A DNA stretch of 64,000 bases from Pseudoxanthomonas composti (GCF_004122095.1 NZ_SAWZ01000009.1:1-64000), one strand, 5' to 3'; positions 33,146 to 41,403 are shown, counted from the first letter of the stretch. The notes: generated by a model from the letters alone, not told the origin. Translations and numbers: made by a program.

Positions 33146-33354
33146 CGTGAAGGCGCCCCGGATTTTGTTGCCATAACATCGATCTCGTTACACTGCCCTG
33201 CAACAAGATCCTGTTCAGCCGTTGCGCGCGGTCCGGTTGTGCCATCGCCAGACGATCAAGGAGGATTCGTGTCCAACGCCCCGCAGTGCTGTCATCCGTC
33301 CGAGCCGCCGGCCCCGGGCACCCTCTCCTCCCGTCATAGACACCCCCGGTCCTG

Positions 33355-35319
33355 ATGGTTTCACCCAACGAAGATGCGATGGCCTACGAAGCCATGCCCC
33401 CGGAAGCGCCGCTGGCCATGCCCAAGCAGACGCTATCCAGCGGCACGCTCAAGAACCCCGGCAAGCTGCCCAGCGCGCCGCCGCACATGTTCTGGCGGCG
33501 GCTGTACATCATCGGCGGCACGCTGCTGATCACCGCCCTGGGCACCTTCCAGATGTTCCGCGTGCTGGCCGCCGATGGCCTGGTCACGATCCTGGAGCTG
33601 GTGCTGCTGTGCTTCTTCGCCGTGCTGTTCGGCTGGGTCTCGCTGTCCTTCGTCAGCTCGGTGGCCGGGTTCCTGCTGATCTACACGCGCCGCCAGCGCC
33701 GCCTGGGCATCCGCGGCGACAAGCCGCTGCCGCCGCTGACGGTCAAGACCGCGCTGCTGATGCCCACCTACAACGAGGAGCCGCAGCGGCTGATGGCCGG
33801 CCTGCAGGCGATCTACGAGTCGGTGGCCGAGACCGGCTACCTGGACCGCTTCGATTTCTTCATCCTCAGCGACACCACGCGCGGGCCGATCCGGCTGGAG
33901 GAAGTGGCCGAGTTCCACCGACTGCGTGAGCGCGTGGGCGGCGGCAGCAATCTGTACTACCGCCACCGTTCGGACAACAGCGAGCGCAAGGCCGGCAATA
34001 TCGCCGAGTGGGTGCGCCGCTTCGGTGGCCACTACCCGCAGATGCTGGTGCTGGATGCCGACAGCCTGATGACCGGCGACACCATCGTGCGCCTGGCCGG
34101 GGCGATGGAAGCCCACCCGGACGTGGGGCTGATCCAGTCGCTGCCGCTGATCGTCAACGGCAACACGCTGTTCGCGCGCATGCAGCAGTTCGCCGGGCGC
34201 GTGTACGGGCCGGTGATCGCCCACGGCGTGGCCTGGTGGCACGGCACCGAGAGCAACTACTGGGGCCATAACGCGGTCATGCGCACGCGCGCCTTCGCCG
34301 AGTGCGCCGGCCTGCCGCCGCTGAAGGGCATCGCGCCGTTCAAGGGCCATGTGCTCAGCCACGACTTCGTCGAAGCCGCGCTGATCCGCCGCGGCGGCTG
34401 GGCCTGCCACATGACGCCCGCGCTGGGCGGCAGTTTCGAGGAAGGCCCGCCGTCGCTGACCGACTTGCTGGTGCGCGACCGTCGCTGGTGCCAGGGCAAC
34501 CTGCAGCACATCGGCGTGCTGCCCACGCGCGGCCTGCACTGGGTCAGCCGCATGCATTTCCTGGTGGGCATCGGCCACTACCTGACCGCGCCGATGTGGG
34601 CCATGTTGATGCTGATCGGCTTAGGCATACCGCTGACCGGCGACACCATGTCCTTAGGGATGAAGGAGCTGTCGCTGATCTCGCCGGCCTCGTACTGGCG
34701 CAGCCTGGACCCGGCGCGCATCGTCTATGTGTTCGGTGCGACCATGTTCGCCCTGTTCGCGCCCAAGTTCATGGGCTACCTGGCGATCCTGTCGGACAAG
34801 CAGACCCGCAAGGGCTGCGGCGGCGTGTGGCGCATGCTGGTCAGCATGATCATCGAGAGCGTCCTGGCCGCGCTGATGGCACCGATCGTGATGTTCGTGC
34901 AGTCGCGCGGCGTGGCCGAGGTGCTGGCTGGCAAGGACTCGGGCTGGGACGCGCAGCGCCGCGACGACGGCAGCCTGCCGTGGTCGGCGCTGGTCAAACG
35001 CTACGGCACGGTGACCCTGTTCGGCCTGGCGCTGGGCACGGCGGCGTGGTTCATCTCCCCGGCGTTGTTCGCCTGGATGTCGCCGGTGATCGTCGGCATG
35101 GTGCTGGCCATTCCCACCGTGGCCATGACCTCCTCGGTCACCCTGGGCCGCTGGCTGCGCACGTACCGCCTGCTGAGCATCCCGGAAGAGACCAAGCCCC
35201 CGGCCATCCTGACCCGCGCCAAGCAGCTGCGCCTGCCGGCTTCCGCCGGCCCGACGCCGCCCTCGCCGCCGCCGCCGGCCAACGACACCGAGCTGCAGGT
35301 CGAACGCCGCGTCGCCTGA
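33355..35319 (+). CDS. opgH: Glucans biosynthesis glucosyltransferase OpgH/MdoH
   Basis: A 654-residue polytopic GT2 enzyme that makes osmoregulated periplasmic glucans from UDP-glucose. Two membrane segments precede the cytoplasmic catalytic domain: [34 protein letters not shown] (DxD), [14 protein letters not shown] (acceptor Asp) and [10 protein letters not shown] (QxxRW-type). Several C-terminal membrane segments and a Pro-rich cytoplasmic end follow. An in-frame ATG at 33379 is another possible start. opgG is not adjacent, as is usual in xanthomonads. Confidence 0.95.
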   Translation: MVSPNEDAMAYEAMPPEAPLAMPKQTLSSGTLKNPGKLPSAPPHMFWRRLYIIGGTLLITALGTFQMFRVLAADGLVTILELVLLCFFAVLFGWVSLSFVSSVAGFLLIYTRRQRRLGIRGDKPLPPLTVKTALLMPTYNEEPQRLMAGLQAIYESVAETGYLDRFDFFILSDTTRGPIRLEEVAEFHRLRERVGGGSNLYYRHRSDNSERKAGNIAEWVRRFGGHYPQMLVLDADSLMTGDTIVRLAGAMEAHPDVGLIQSLPLIVNGNTLFARMQQFAGRVYGPVIAHGVAWWHGTESNYWGHNAVMRTRAFAECAGLPPLKGIAPFKGHVLSHDFVEAALIRRGGWACHMTPALGGSFEEGPPSLTDLLVRDRRWCQGNLQHIGVLPTRGLHWVSRMHFLVGIGHYLTAPMWAMLMLIGLGIPLTGDTMSLGMKELSLISPASYWRSLDPARIVYVFGATMFALFAPKFMGYLAILSDKQTRKGCGGVWRMLVSMIIESVLAALMAPIVMFVQSRGVAEVLAGKDSGWDAQRRDDGSLPWSALVKRYGTVTLFGLALGTAAWFISPALFAWMSPVIVGMVLAIPTVAMTSSVTLGRWLRTYRLLSIPEETKPPAILTRAKQLRLPASAGPTPPSPPPPANDTELQVERRVA

Positions 35320-35353
35320 GGCGCTGAGGGCGCCTTCGTCCAGTAAACTGCAC

Positions 35354-35372
35354 GCCCGCCGCAATGGCGGGC
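35354..35372. terminator. Inverted repeat between opgH and the tRNA
   Basis: GCCCGCC / GGCGGGC with a 5-nt loop, 34 nt after opgH and 12 nt before the tRNA. It probably marks the end of the opgH transcript, though no T-run follows. Confidence 0.45.
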
Positions 35373-35383
35373 GCTGCATGTCA

Positions 35384-35459
35384 GGGCCTATAGCTCAACG
35401 GTTAGAGCAGAGGACTCATAATCCTTTGGTTCCAGGTTCGAATCCTGGTGGGCCCACCA
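35384..35459 (+). tRNA. tRNA with CAT anticodon (Ile2-like; possibly Met)
   Basis: A 76-nt cloverleaf: acceptor GGGCCTA / TGGGCCC, D-arm GCTC..GAGC, anticodon stem GAGGA / TCCTT with loop CTCATAA, T-arm CCAGG TTCGAAT CCTGG, and an encoded CCA. The anticodon is CAT. The D-loop and the anticodon/variable region are closer to E. coli Ile2 (lysidine-modified) than to elongator Met, but the two cannot be separated with certainty by eye. Its 3' end is the integration site of the island that follows. Confidence 0.95.
35445..35459 (+). repeat. attL: tRNA 3' end, 15-bp direct repeat
   Basis: CTGGTGGGCCCACCA, the last 15 nt of the tRNA, recurs exactly at 38341-38355. It marks the left end of an integrated element. 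Confidence 0.85.
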
Positions 35460-35493
35460 CGCTGAAGTCCCAGGAAATCCCATGTGGTGCCAA

Positions 35494-35518
35494 AACCCCC
35501 TGAAATCAGGGGGTTTTT
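35494..35518 (+). terminator. Rho-independent terminator after the tRNA
   Basis: Stem CCCCCTGA / TCAGGGGG around AA, preceded by AAAA and followed by TTTTT. It ends the tRNA transcript and lies inside the integrated element. Confidence 0.85.
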
Positions 35519-35561
35519 CGTTCCTGGCGTCCCAGGGCGTTCCGTTGAATCCCGGTGGGGT

Positions 35562-35625
35562 GTGAGTCAGGCTGTGAGTCGGCCGGAGTGTTCAAGACCT
35601 CCTGACTCACAAAAGGCTGACTCAC
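35562..35625. promoter_or_regulatory. Integrase arm-type repeats
   Basis: GTGAGTCAGGCTGTGAGTC at 35562-35580 faces CTGACTCACAAAAGGCTGACTCAC at 35602-35625, which ends at the integrase ATG. Related GAGTAAGACTGTGAGTAAGG occurs at 38261-38280 and TTACTCAGCC just inside attR. The placement near both ends fits arm-type binding sites and autoregulation of int. Confidence 0.55.
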
Positions 35626-36234
35626 ATGCTGACCGACACCAAATTGCGCGGGCTGAAGCCCCGTGCGAACCCTTACCGCATCGCCGATACCAACGGGCTG
35701 TGCATCGAGGTTCGCCCCACTGGCGCGAAGGTCTGGCGCTATCGCTACCGCCATGACGGCAAGCCGAGCATGATCACGATCGCCGAGTATCCGATCGTGT
35801 CGCTTGCGGAGGCGCGCGCCGAACGCGACCGGCTGCGTGCGCTGGTAAAGGGTGGCGCCAACCCGGCCCAGGTCGCCCGCACCGAGCGCGCCGCGAAGCA
35901 GGAGCAGGCCGCGACCACCTTTGCAGTTGTGGCTGCGGAATTGCTAGTCAAGCGGGCCAAGGAAGGCCTGAGCCCCGGCTCGGTCAAGCGCGAGCGCCGG
36001 ATGGTCGAGAAGGATCTTGTTGCCATCGGTGGCCTGCCCGTGGCCGAGGTGAGCGTCCCCACGCTGCGCGCGGCACTGCGCAAGATCGAGCGACGCGGTG
36101 CCGTGGAAACAGCGCATCGTGCCCGCGCACTGGCCGGGCTGGTGTTCCGCTACGCCATCGCCCCCGGTCGCGCCGACCGCAATCCGGCCAACGACCTGGT
36201 CGGTGCGCTGACGCAGCCGCAGACCCCGACGTAG
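35626..36234 (+). pseudogene. Truncated P4-type tyrosine integrase
   Basis: 202 residues covering the N-terminal DUF4102 arm-binding domain (MLTDTKLRGLKPRANPYRIADTNGLCIEVRPTGAKVWRYRY) and the core-binding SAM-like domain up to ADRNPANDLVGALTQPQTPT. Full-length members are about 400 residues; here a stop falls where the catalytic domain (R..HxxR..Y) should begin, and that domain is not found in the rest of the island. The enzyme can probably still bind DNA but cannot recombine it. High-GC codon use like the chromosome. Confidence 0.88.
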
Positions 36235-36236
36235 CG

Positions 36237-36431
36237 ATGAACGGCAACATCAAGGGCACTGTCCAGTCGGCGCTGGTGCGGGCGCTAGGGTCACACACGG
36301 ACCTGGTGACCCAGGTGTTGAAGAACGACAAGCAAGCACTCGCACCGCTTGTTGGCTTGCTCTACGAGATGGTCAAGGGGGGGGGCAGAACATTGATCGA
36401 AGGGAGTTGGGGGAATGACAGCAGCGAGATC
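36237..36431 (+). other. Small ORF with G9 tract, unrecognised
   Basis: An ATG 3 nt after the integrase stop opens a frame starting MNGNIKGTVQSALVRALGSH, about 50 residues with normal high-GC codon use, up to a run of nine G at 36377-36385. In the frame as read it continues antisense into the reverse transcriptase gene to 36800, which is unlikely to be real. Loss of one G would end it after VKGGAEH. It may be a remnant of a longer gene or a phase-variable short gene. No family recognised. Confidence 0.35.
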
Positions 36432-37700
36432 CTACTCCTCCATGAGCTTCTTGAAGCACCTCCGATGCCGCCGAAGCTGTTGGATGATCGCAGGCGATCC
36501 CGCTGCAATGGAAACTCGCTTCACGTAACTCGGGTAGCTTCTCTGAAACTCAGGCGCATGCTCTGTGTACTGCCGAAGCAGACGTTTCTGTCGCTGCACC
36601 GCCAGAGGTGTTTCCCCATCCATGGTCTTGGCCTTGGTATGCTGACGCACACCAGCCCGCATTTTCTTGTAATAGCGTGCAACCCCAGACGACCGCAAAA
36701 GGATGCGTTTCCCGTCGAACACCAGCCCAAGATACTGGAGCGGTTTGTCAGCGAGCGGCGTGAACGCACATTCCAATGTTTTGGCGGCCTGCATGGTTAA
36801 CCGAAGATTCGCCAGCTTGTCTTCTACAAATTTCTTAAAATCGGTAACGTGCTCAGCTTTAACGATAACAAGAATATCGTCACAGTAGCGCCGATAGTAG
36901 CCTCCGACATAGCGTGCAGCCTTGCTCATCTCCTTATCGAAGGCGAGCATGTAGATATTGGAGAGCAGGGCACTCATCGGCGAGCCTTGGGGGATCCCCC
37001 TACCCGAGCTGTTTACGTGGACCAAACCGGCTCCGCGAATAGCACTTCGAAACTCAGCCGCCTCACAGATTCTTTCCCTCTTCTCAAGGGCACTTCTGCT
37101 TATTCCAAGCGCCTTCCGTGCTGCAATCAGCTCAACCGAAGCATGTCTGGTAAGGGATCGATACACTGCATAGTGATCCTTAGGCAAGGTAGCTTTCCCA
37201 AGCAACTCAGCCCAAGCGCTTTTTAAGAACGCATGATCAAGAGAACCAAAGAAGTCCTTAACATCAAACCCTAGCGCCGTACACGGAGCATTGGAAGCAA
37301 CCCAATCAAACGCCTCCTTGGCAAAATTAACGTTCGATTTACCAAGTGGGCGGAATGCAATTACTTCTTCCTGGAGCCCTGCAATACTAAGCTTCTGCTC
37401 GTATAGTTCGGCCAGAACATAGTTGTAATATGCGTAGATCGCTGCATCGGCATGTGCTGCGTATCGAATGTCCCGAACCTTATTGCTCTTCTGTAGCTTA
37501 CCCGTCGCAAGTCTTTTAATGCGCGGACGCACGATATCCAGGCGTAGAAACGGAAAGAATGCATGCCTACTCACTGCAACAGGATCTGAAACTAGCTGCT
37601 CGCACTTTTTCGAGTTCAATGGCACATCAAAGTGCTTATAGCTTCGCTTCTTCTGGAGTGCTGCTTCCAGAGCAGAGCCAGGCGGACCTCTATCTCGCAT
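36432..37700 (-). CDS. Reverse transcriptase, DRT2 (UG2)-like anti-phage type
   Basis: A 422-residue stand-alone reverse transcriptase. The RT core is clear: LGFDVKDFFGSLDH (first catalytic Asp, about 146), GRGIPQGSPMSALLSNIYM (about 233-251), YYRRYCDDILVIV (catalytic Asp pair, 274-275) and LQYLGLVFDGKRI. Before the core, KKRSYKHFD (about 17-25), HAFFPFLRLD and VRDIRYAAHADAAIYAYYNYVLAE match my memory of Drt2 proteins, as do EEVIAFRPLGKSNVNFAKEAFDW and LPKDHYAVYRSLTRH. There is no maturase, HNH or fused domain, so it is neither a group II intron protein nor a diversity-generating RT. I start it at ATG 37700, with GGGGG four bases before it; a GTG at 37796 would add 32 residues read from the structured upstream region. 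The family assignment rests on recall, not a search. Confidence 0.72.
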   Translation of the reverse strand: MRDRGPPGSALEAALQKKRSYKHFDVPLNSKKCEQLVSDPVAVSRHAFFPFLRLDIVRPRIKRLATGKLQKSNKVRDIRYAAHADAAIYAYYNYVLAELYEQKLSIAGLQEEVIAFRPLGKSNVNFAKEAFDWVASNAPCTALGFDVKDFFGSLDHAFLKSAWAELLGKATLPKDHYAVYRSLTRHASVELIAARKALGISRSALEKRERICEAAEFRSAIRGAGLVHVNSSGRGIPQGSPMSALLSNIYMLAFDKEMSKAARYVGGYYRRYCDDILVIVKAEHVTDFKKFVEDKLANLRLTMQAAKTLECAFTPLADKPLQYLGLVFDGKRILLRSSGVARYYKKMRAGVRQHTKAKTMDGETPLAVQRQKRLLRQYTEHAPEFQRSYPSYVKRVSIAAGSPAIIQQLRRHRRCFKKLMEE

Positions 37701-37988
37701 TAAGCCCCCAATATCTACAGGGCGGGGCTGGCTGTGGCGACCGCATGCCCCCCCTGCTGGTACAGCACAGGCCCCATCTAAGGAGACCCTACCCACCCCA
37801 GTCGGTTACCGGGGTTTAGCCACACATATACAAGATACTTGTATAGCCTGCTCACGGAGGAACTTATGGAGACAATCGTGGTCGAACTGACCCGGATCAT
37901 CTTGATCACAGTGTTCCGCTGGTCGACGTGCGCTAGCGCACGCTGCCCTGGCGTGATAAGGACACCCCCGCCTACAAATTAGACGGGC
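37701..37988 (-). ncRNA. Candidate DRT2-type template RNA upstream of the RT
   Basis: About 285 nt between a predicted promoter and the RT start, read on the RT strand. Hairpins visible in order: CCGCC/GGCGG near 37990-37968; CGTGCG-CTAG-CGCACG at 37942-37927; GGTC/GACC near 37893-37881; an 8-bp TATACAAG-TAT-CTTGTATA at 37845-37827; ACCCC/GGGGT at 37815-37795; and TGCTG-TAC-CAGCA near 37770-37758. ACA triplets occur at 37914-37912 and 37842-37840. DRT2 RTs use a structured RNA encoded directly upstream as template. The boundaries given are the predicted start site and the RT start codon; the true 3' end is unknown. Confidence 0.5.
37778..37900 (-). CDS. Possible neo-type reading frame inside the template RNA
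   Basis: On the RT strand, a frame open from 37978 to a TAG at 37780-37778 contains an ATG at 37900, giving 40 codons starting MIRVSSTTIVSISSSVSRLY. In known DRT2 systems the protein is not read from the linear RNA but from concatemeric cDNA copied from it. The relevant fact here is that this frame has no stop for 66 codons, so any template unit inside it whose length is a multiple of three would yield an endless frame. There is no obvious ribosome site; translation from the chromosome itself is doubtful. Confidence 0.3.
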   Translation of the reverse strand: MIRVSSTTIVSISSSVSRLYKYLVYVWLNPGNRLGWVGSP

Positions 37989-37994
37989 GGCACA

Positions 37995-38023
37995 TTTTTA
38001 CCACCCTCCGCGCCCGGTAACAA
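37995..38023 (-). promoter_or_regulatory. Predicted promoter of the template RNA/RT
   Basis: TTGTTA (38023-38018) and TAAAAA (38000-37995) are spaced by exactly 17 nt on the RT strand. The start site would be near 37988, about 285 nt before the RT start codon. Match to sigma-70 consensus is moderate. Confidence 0.45.
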
Positions 38024-38340
38024 TACCCGTTTGCTTAGTACCCGGCCGTTTTGCCTAACTTCGCTTGCCCAGACCGGGGCTGCCACCCTGCAGGAACATC
38101 CTCCCTCCCCGTCCCTTGCCGTCGTCAGGACCTATCCTCATGCGCGGCAATGCGGCTTCCCTGCTTCAAAGTTCATAACACGCTCTAGAGCGGTCAGTGC
38201 CTGCTGTATTTCGTGCTGAAGAATGGGTTGATGCCGCAGGCGTGGCGGCCCGAGGAAAGCGAGTAAGACTGTGAGTAAGGCTATTTCCGGGCTTCGATAA
38301 AGTCTTTCTAATTCAGTAAATTACTCAGCCAGTGCGATTG
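38024..38340. other. Non-coding right part of the island
   Basis: No credible gene. It contains the arm-like GAGTAAGACTGTGAGTAAGG at 38261-38280 and TTACTCAGCC near 38322, just inside attR. The short open frames here have no ribosome site and no recognisable product. Confidence 0.5.
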
Positions 38341-38355
38341 CTGGTGGGCCCACCA
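38341..38355 (+). repeat. attR: 15-bp copy of the tRNA 3' end
   Basis: An exact CTGGTGGGCCCACCA matching the tRNA terminus at 35445-35459. The bases before it differ from the tRNA, which fixes the repeat length at 15 bp. Confidence 0.85.
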
Positions 38356-38391
38356 AGAAACAGCTCAGGCATGCCTGACTCAGTCCGAGGT

Positions 38392-38422
38392 TCGGAGCGT
38401 CGCGGTGGGGCGCTCCGACTTT
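38392..38422 (+). terminator. Terminator just past attR (probable original tRNA terminator)
   Basis: Stem TCGGAGCG / CGCTCCGA followed by CTTTCTCT. It lies about 35 nt beyond attR, where the tRNA's own terminator would have been before integration. Confidence 0.6.
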
Positions 38423-38916
38423 CTCTGAGCATCTCTTGACCAGCGCTGCGATGCCTGATCCATGTTCTGGAGAGTGACGTCCCCGAGCTATTTGTTTTGC
38501 CGGCTCGTAAGCTTTGCCGAGGCGCAGTGCTTCCTCATTAGCTACTTGTCTTTGGTTGGGCCGACCGACGTCCGCGGCTCTAGAATTGTCTGCTACTGCT
38601 CCTCGCGGAATTTTAGGACTAGCCCGCTTCTATCTCGATGTCGCCTGTTGACAGCTCAGCCCGGCAGTAGCAATCTCACCTGCAAGGAGCGTAGAAACTC
38701 CTCGTACAGCGGTACCCACCTCCGACAAGCCGGTGGGTTTTTTGTGCCTTGCGTTTCAGCGAGGCGCAGCCGACGTGATGCCTGCGTCGGGAGGGCGGCC
38801 AATACAACACCCGCAAGGGGAATACGCCCGCCGTCTGTACGCGGTTTCTAACCTCCCGACTTCCCGTCCGCCAATCACGGCGGACGGTCACTTCATGGTG
38901 AGCAGGAGAGGCCACG
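38423..38916. other. Long leader region before the 233-residue gene
   Basis: Nearly 500 bp without a convincing gene. It contains an intrinsic terminator at 38714-38743, then a GC-rich stretch with inverted repeats (GGCGGACGG against CCGTCCGCC near 38866-38888). A plus-strand frame through 38733-38990 overlaps the gene start and could encode a short protein, but nothing in it is recognisable with confidence. A regulatory leader RNA or a small unrecognised gene are both possible. Confidence 0.4.
38714..38743 (+). terminator. Intrinsic terminator in the leader region
   Basis: Stem ACCCACC / GGTGGGT with an 11-nt loop, followed by TTTTTT. No gene ends just before it on this strand, so it may terminate a small RNA or act as an attenuator for the downstream gene. 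Confidence 0.65.
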
Positions 38917-39618
38917 ATGGTGGAGTACACGTTCGACGATCAGCAGATGCAGGGCGACGTTCTGTCAGAGACCAGTCGGCAGCTGCTTGAGGAGATCAAG
39001 CGCTATCTTCAGGGCTCGGCGTGGCTGGTGTCGCCGGGTACGGCAGGCCATGCCGTCGGAGGGGAGGCACAGACCGACATGGCGGACTTGGCAGGCTGTC
39101 TTGAACAAGCAGCCGCGCAACTTGAGTCGCTACTGCACGATCTGTCGCGACTGCGGTTGATTGGCGTGTCACAGGCCGCGACCGATGAAGACGCAGATGC
39201 GCAGACCGATCGTGAGCGGCTAAGCCAAGCGGTTGGCGAAGCGAGTGAGACGGACGAGCCCGCGTGGAGTTTCGGCGTCACGCTGGATCAGTTCGACAGG
39301 CTGGACACTCTGGTAATGGGAATCAAGGCGTTTGGCGATGCCGTCCATGCTGATGGCTCGGCCGAGTTTTCCGCCGGCACTGTTTGCACGCTCGGCCAGA
39401 CCATCTTCGATCGCGCTGTCGAGGTGCATGACCTTCTTATGGAAATCGAGACGCAAGCGCTGCCTGCATCCGCGCATCGCCGCTGGTCTGTAGAAGAGGC
39501 CGCGCCCGCCTATGGTCTGACGCCCGCTCGCCGTGCCGGCAAGGTAATGAGAGTCGAGGAGCCGCCGTGTGTCTACCTATCGTGCATGTCGCAACCGGAT
39601 TTGCTGCGGCTGCACTGA
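38917..39618 (+). CDS. Hypothetical protein
   Basis: A 233-residue acidic, Gln/Glu/Asp-rich protein, mostly helical by composition, with no signal peptide or membrane segment. A good AGGAGAGG lies 5 nt before the ATG. The N-terminal half (TSRQLLEEIKRYLQG.., LAGCLEQAAAQLESLLHDL) looks like paired amphipathic helices. I recognise no domain. The last 30 residues (from about 204) have a different, Pro/Cys-containing character and may result from an altered 3' end. Confidence 0.7.
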   Translation: MVEYTFDDQQMQGDVLSETSRQLLEEIKRYLQGSAWLVSPGTAGHAVGGEAQTDMADLAGCLEQAAAQLESLLHDLSRLRLIGVSQAATDEDADAQTDRERLSQAVGEASETDEPAWSFGVTLDQFDRLDTLVMGIKAFGDAVHADGSAEFSAGTVCTLGQTIFDRAVEVHDLLMEIETQALPASAHRRWSVEEAAPAYGLTPARRAGKVMRVEEPPCVYLSCMSQPDLLRLH

Positions 39619-39828
39619 CAAAGGTCGGCCGGGCCGATCCGCATGATCGGTCCGGTCGGCGATGGGTTGTCAGCGTAATAGGTACGCTTCAATCGCCAGC
39701 CGAATCTGGCTGCGCAGTTACAGTGGGCTGACCCAGGGGCGAGCGGTTCTTGTAGTCGTCTCGTGCCCACGCAGTGTCCCTTGAATGTTCCAGCGACCTG
39801 CATGGCGGATCGTTGTTGAGCATCTACC

Positions 39829-40260
39829 TCATGTCGACGCATCGGCTCCCTTGATGCCCGGTTGCCGCGTACTCACCAGCCGCAGGAACGTCTCGTGCTG
39901 GTAGCGGCTCATGCGTAGCTGCTGGCCGTTGTCCATGGTAATGACGTGATGGCCGTTGAACCAGGGGTCGATGGTCTTGATGCGCTGGATGTTGACGATG
40001 GCCGAGCGGTGCACGCGGGCGAAGCGGCGTGGATCCAGGCGCGCCTGCAATGCACTCATGGTCTCGCGGAGCTCGTGGATGCGGCCGGGGACGTGGATCT
40101 ACACGCTGTTGCGGTTGGAGCGCATCCAGATGATGTCCTCGACGTCGAAGAAGACCACGCGTTCCTTCTCACGGACCGGAATGCGCGACAGGGACTCGTC
40201 GCGCTCGCGACACCCCTGCTGCACGGGGCAGCTGTCTTTGTCCCATCGAACATATGAGGT
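39829..40260 (-). pseudogene. LytTR-type response regulator, broken
   Basis: The DNA-binding LytTR domain is readable as LSRIPVREKERVVFFDVEDIIWMRSNRNSV, then an in-frame TAG at about 40099-40101, then IHVPGRIHELRETMSALQARLDPRRFARVHRSAIVNIQRI and on to the end at 39829. The stop falls in the middle of the domain, one base from a sense codon such as TAC or CAG. The N-terminal receiver or membrane half is missing upstream. Both truncation and stop point to a dead gene. Confidence 0.75.
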
Positions 40261-40419
40261 CACCACCCGAAGCGGACACCATGGGCGACGCCTCGGCGCC
40301 ATTTCGTCGGCGATCCCGGTGATTCATCGGCGGCTTCTGAGGCTTGGTCGCAAACGGGTTGCCACGCCCTCGCGCGGGCGGCACCTTGCAGCGGCGATCA
40401 CCTCGACCTGGAGCCCCGC

Positions 40420-41331
40420 ATGACCCCCGTTGCCCTGTATTCGGCCGATCCGGCCCGCGGCTGGCTGCCTTGGGCATGGCTGACGCCGATCCTGATGATC
40501 CTGTTCAACGCGGTACCGGTGATCGCGCTGGACGGGTGGATGCAGTCGCAGCATTGGTCGACGCCGCGCGGCGATCCGATCGGCCTCACTGGCTTGCATG
40601 CGCTGCTGTGGATCGGCTTCGCGCCGACGCTGGCGGCCGTGCTGGCCTGGGTACGCTTGGTCGAAGGGCGCTCGCTGGCGAGCATTGGGTTGACCGGTCC
40701 GGCGCCGCTGAAAACTTTCCTGTGCGGACTGGCCGTTGGATGCGGCACGATCGCGCTGGTCGTCGTTGCGATCTGGATGGCCGGCGGCATGCAGGCGGCG
40801 GGCTGGGGGCAGGCCTGGCGCTCGCCCGCCAGTCTGCCGCAGATCGGTCTGCTGTTGTTGAGTTTCATGTTCCAGGCGAGCGTGGAGGAAATCATCTTCC
40901 GCGGCTGGATGTTGTCGGTGGTGGCGCGCAAGACCAACGTCGCCGTGGCGGTGATGCTGGTATCGCTCGCTTTCTGCCTCCTGCATTTCAGTCCGCACCA
41001 GCCGCCCCGGGTCATGCTCGCCATCTTCCTGTTCTCGCTGTTCGCCTGCGCCTGGGCGCTGCGGGCCGGCAATCTCTGGGGCGTGATGGGCTGGCATGTG
41101 GGGTGGAACTGGTTACTCGCAACCGGCTTCGAACTGCCCGTCACCGGCATGGATGCGCACTTGCCGGCGCTGCTGGTGGCGCTGCGCCCGCAAGGCCTCG
41201 ACGCCCTGACCGGTGGCGCGGAAGGGCCGGAAGGCAGTTACCTGTGCAGCGTCTTCTTCATCGCCGCGATCGCGTGGATCCAGTGGCGAAAGACGCGCGG
41301 AGCTCAGGACTTCTCGCCGATCAGCAGGTAA
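40420..41331 (+). CDS. CPBP family intramembrane metalloprotease
   Basis: A 303-residue polytopic protein of the CAAX protease/bacteriocin-processing family. The signature EEIIFRGWM lies at about 156-164, with a later HFSPHQPP (about 193-200) and GWHVGWNW supplying further metal-binding residues. Eight or so hydrophobic segments surround it. Bacterial members are linked to bacteriocin immunity or protein processing; the substrate is unknown. Neighbours on both sides are broken genes. Confidence 0.87.
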   Translation: MTPVALYSADPARGWLPWAWLTPILMILFNAVPVIALDGWMQSQHWSTPRGDPIGLTGLHALLWIGFAPTLAAVLAWVRLVEGRSLASIGLTGPAPLKTFLCGLAVGCGTIALVVVAIWMAGGMQAAGWGQAWRSPASLPQIGLLLLSFMFQASVEEIIFRGWMLSVVARKTNVAVAVMLVSLAFCLLHFSPHQPPRVMLAIFLFSLFACAWALRAGNLWGVMGWHVGWNWLLATGFELPVTGMDAHLPALLVALRPQGLDALTGGAEGPEGSYLCSVFFIAAIAWIQWRKTRGAQDFSPISR

Positions 41332-41403
41332 CCCCACCGCCCGGGCGGCATTGTTCCGTCTGGGCCCTTGCTTATCGGCTGCTGGTCCGCGCAGTACCGA
41401 CAC

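Larger units (their letters stand above)
35460..38355. mobile_element. tRNA-borne mini-island with DRT2-like reverse transcriptase
   Basis: A 2.9 kb element bounded by the 15-bp direct repeats. From left to right it holds a terminator, integrase arm-type repeats, a truncated integrase, a small ORF with a G9 tract, the reverse transcriptase (minus strand), its upstream structured region and promoter, and non-coding sequence to attR. Base composition over 36430-38340 is clearly less GC-rich than the flanks. With the integrase broken it cannot excise on its own. Confidence 0.8.

Noticed and set aside
36432-37700. Retron or group II intron interpretation of the RT
   Set aside because: No X/thumb maturase or HNH domain, no intron-end structure, and the pre-core sequence fits UG-type defence RTs better than retron RTs; a retron msr-msd layout (paired a1/a2 ends) was not seen upstream.
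37701-37796. GTG start at 37796 for the RT
   Set aside because: It adds 32 residues read through the hairpin region; the ATG at 37700 has a G-rich ribosome site and leaves the structured region intact.
38462-38851. Possible 129-residue protein in the leader region
   Set aside because: No ribosome site, crosses a strong terminator, and the composition does not look like protein.
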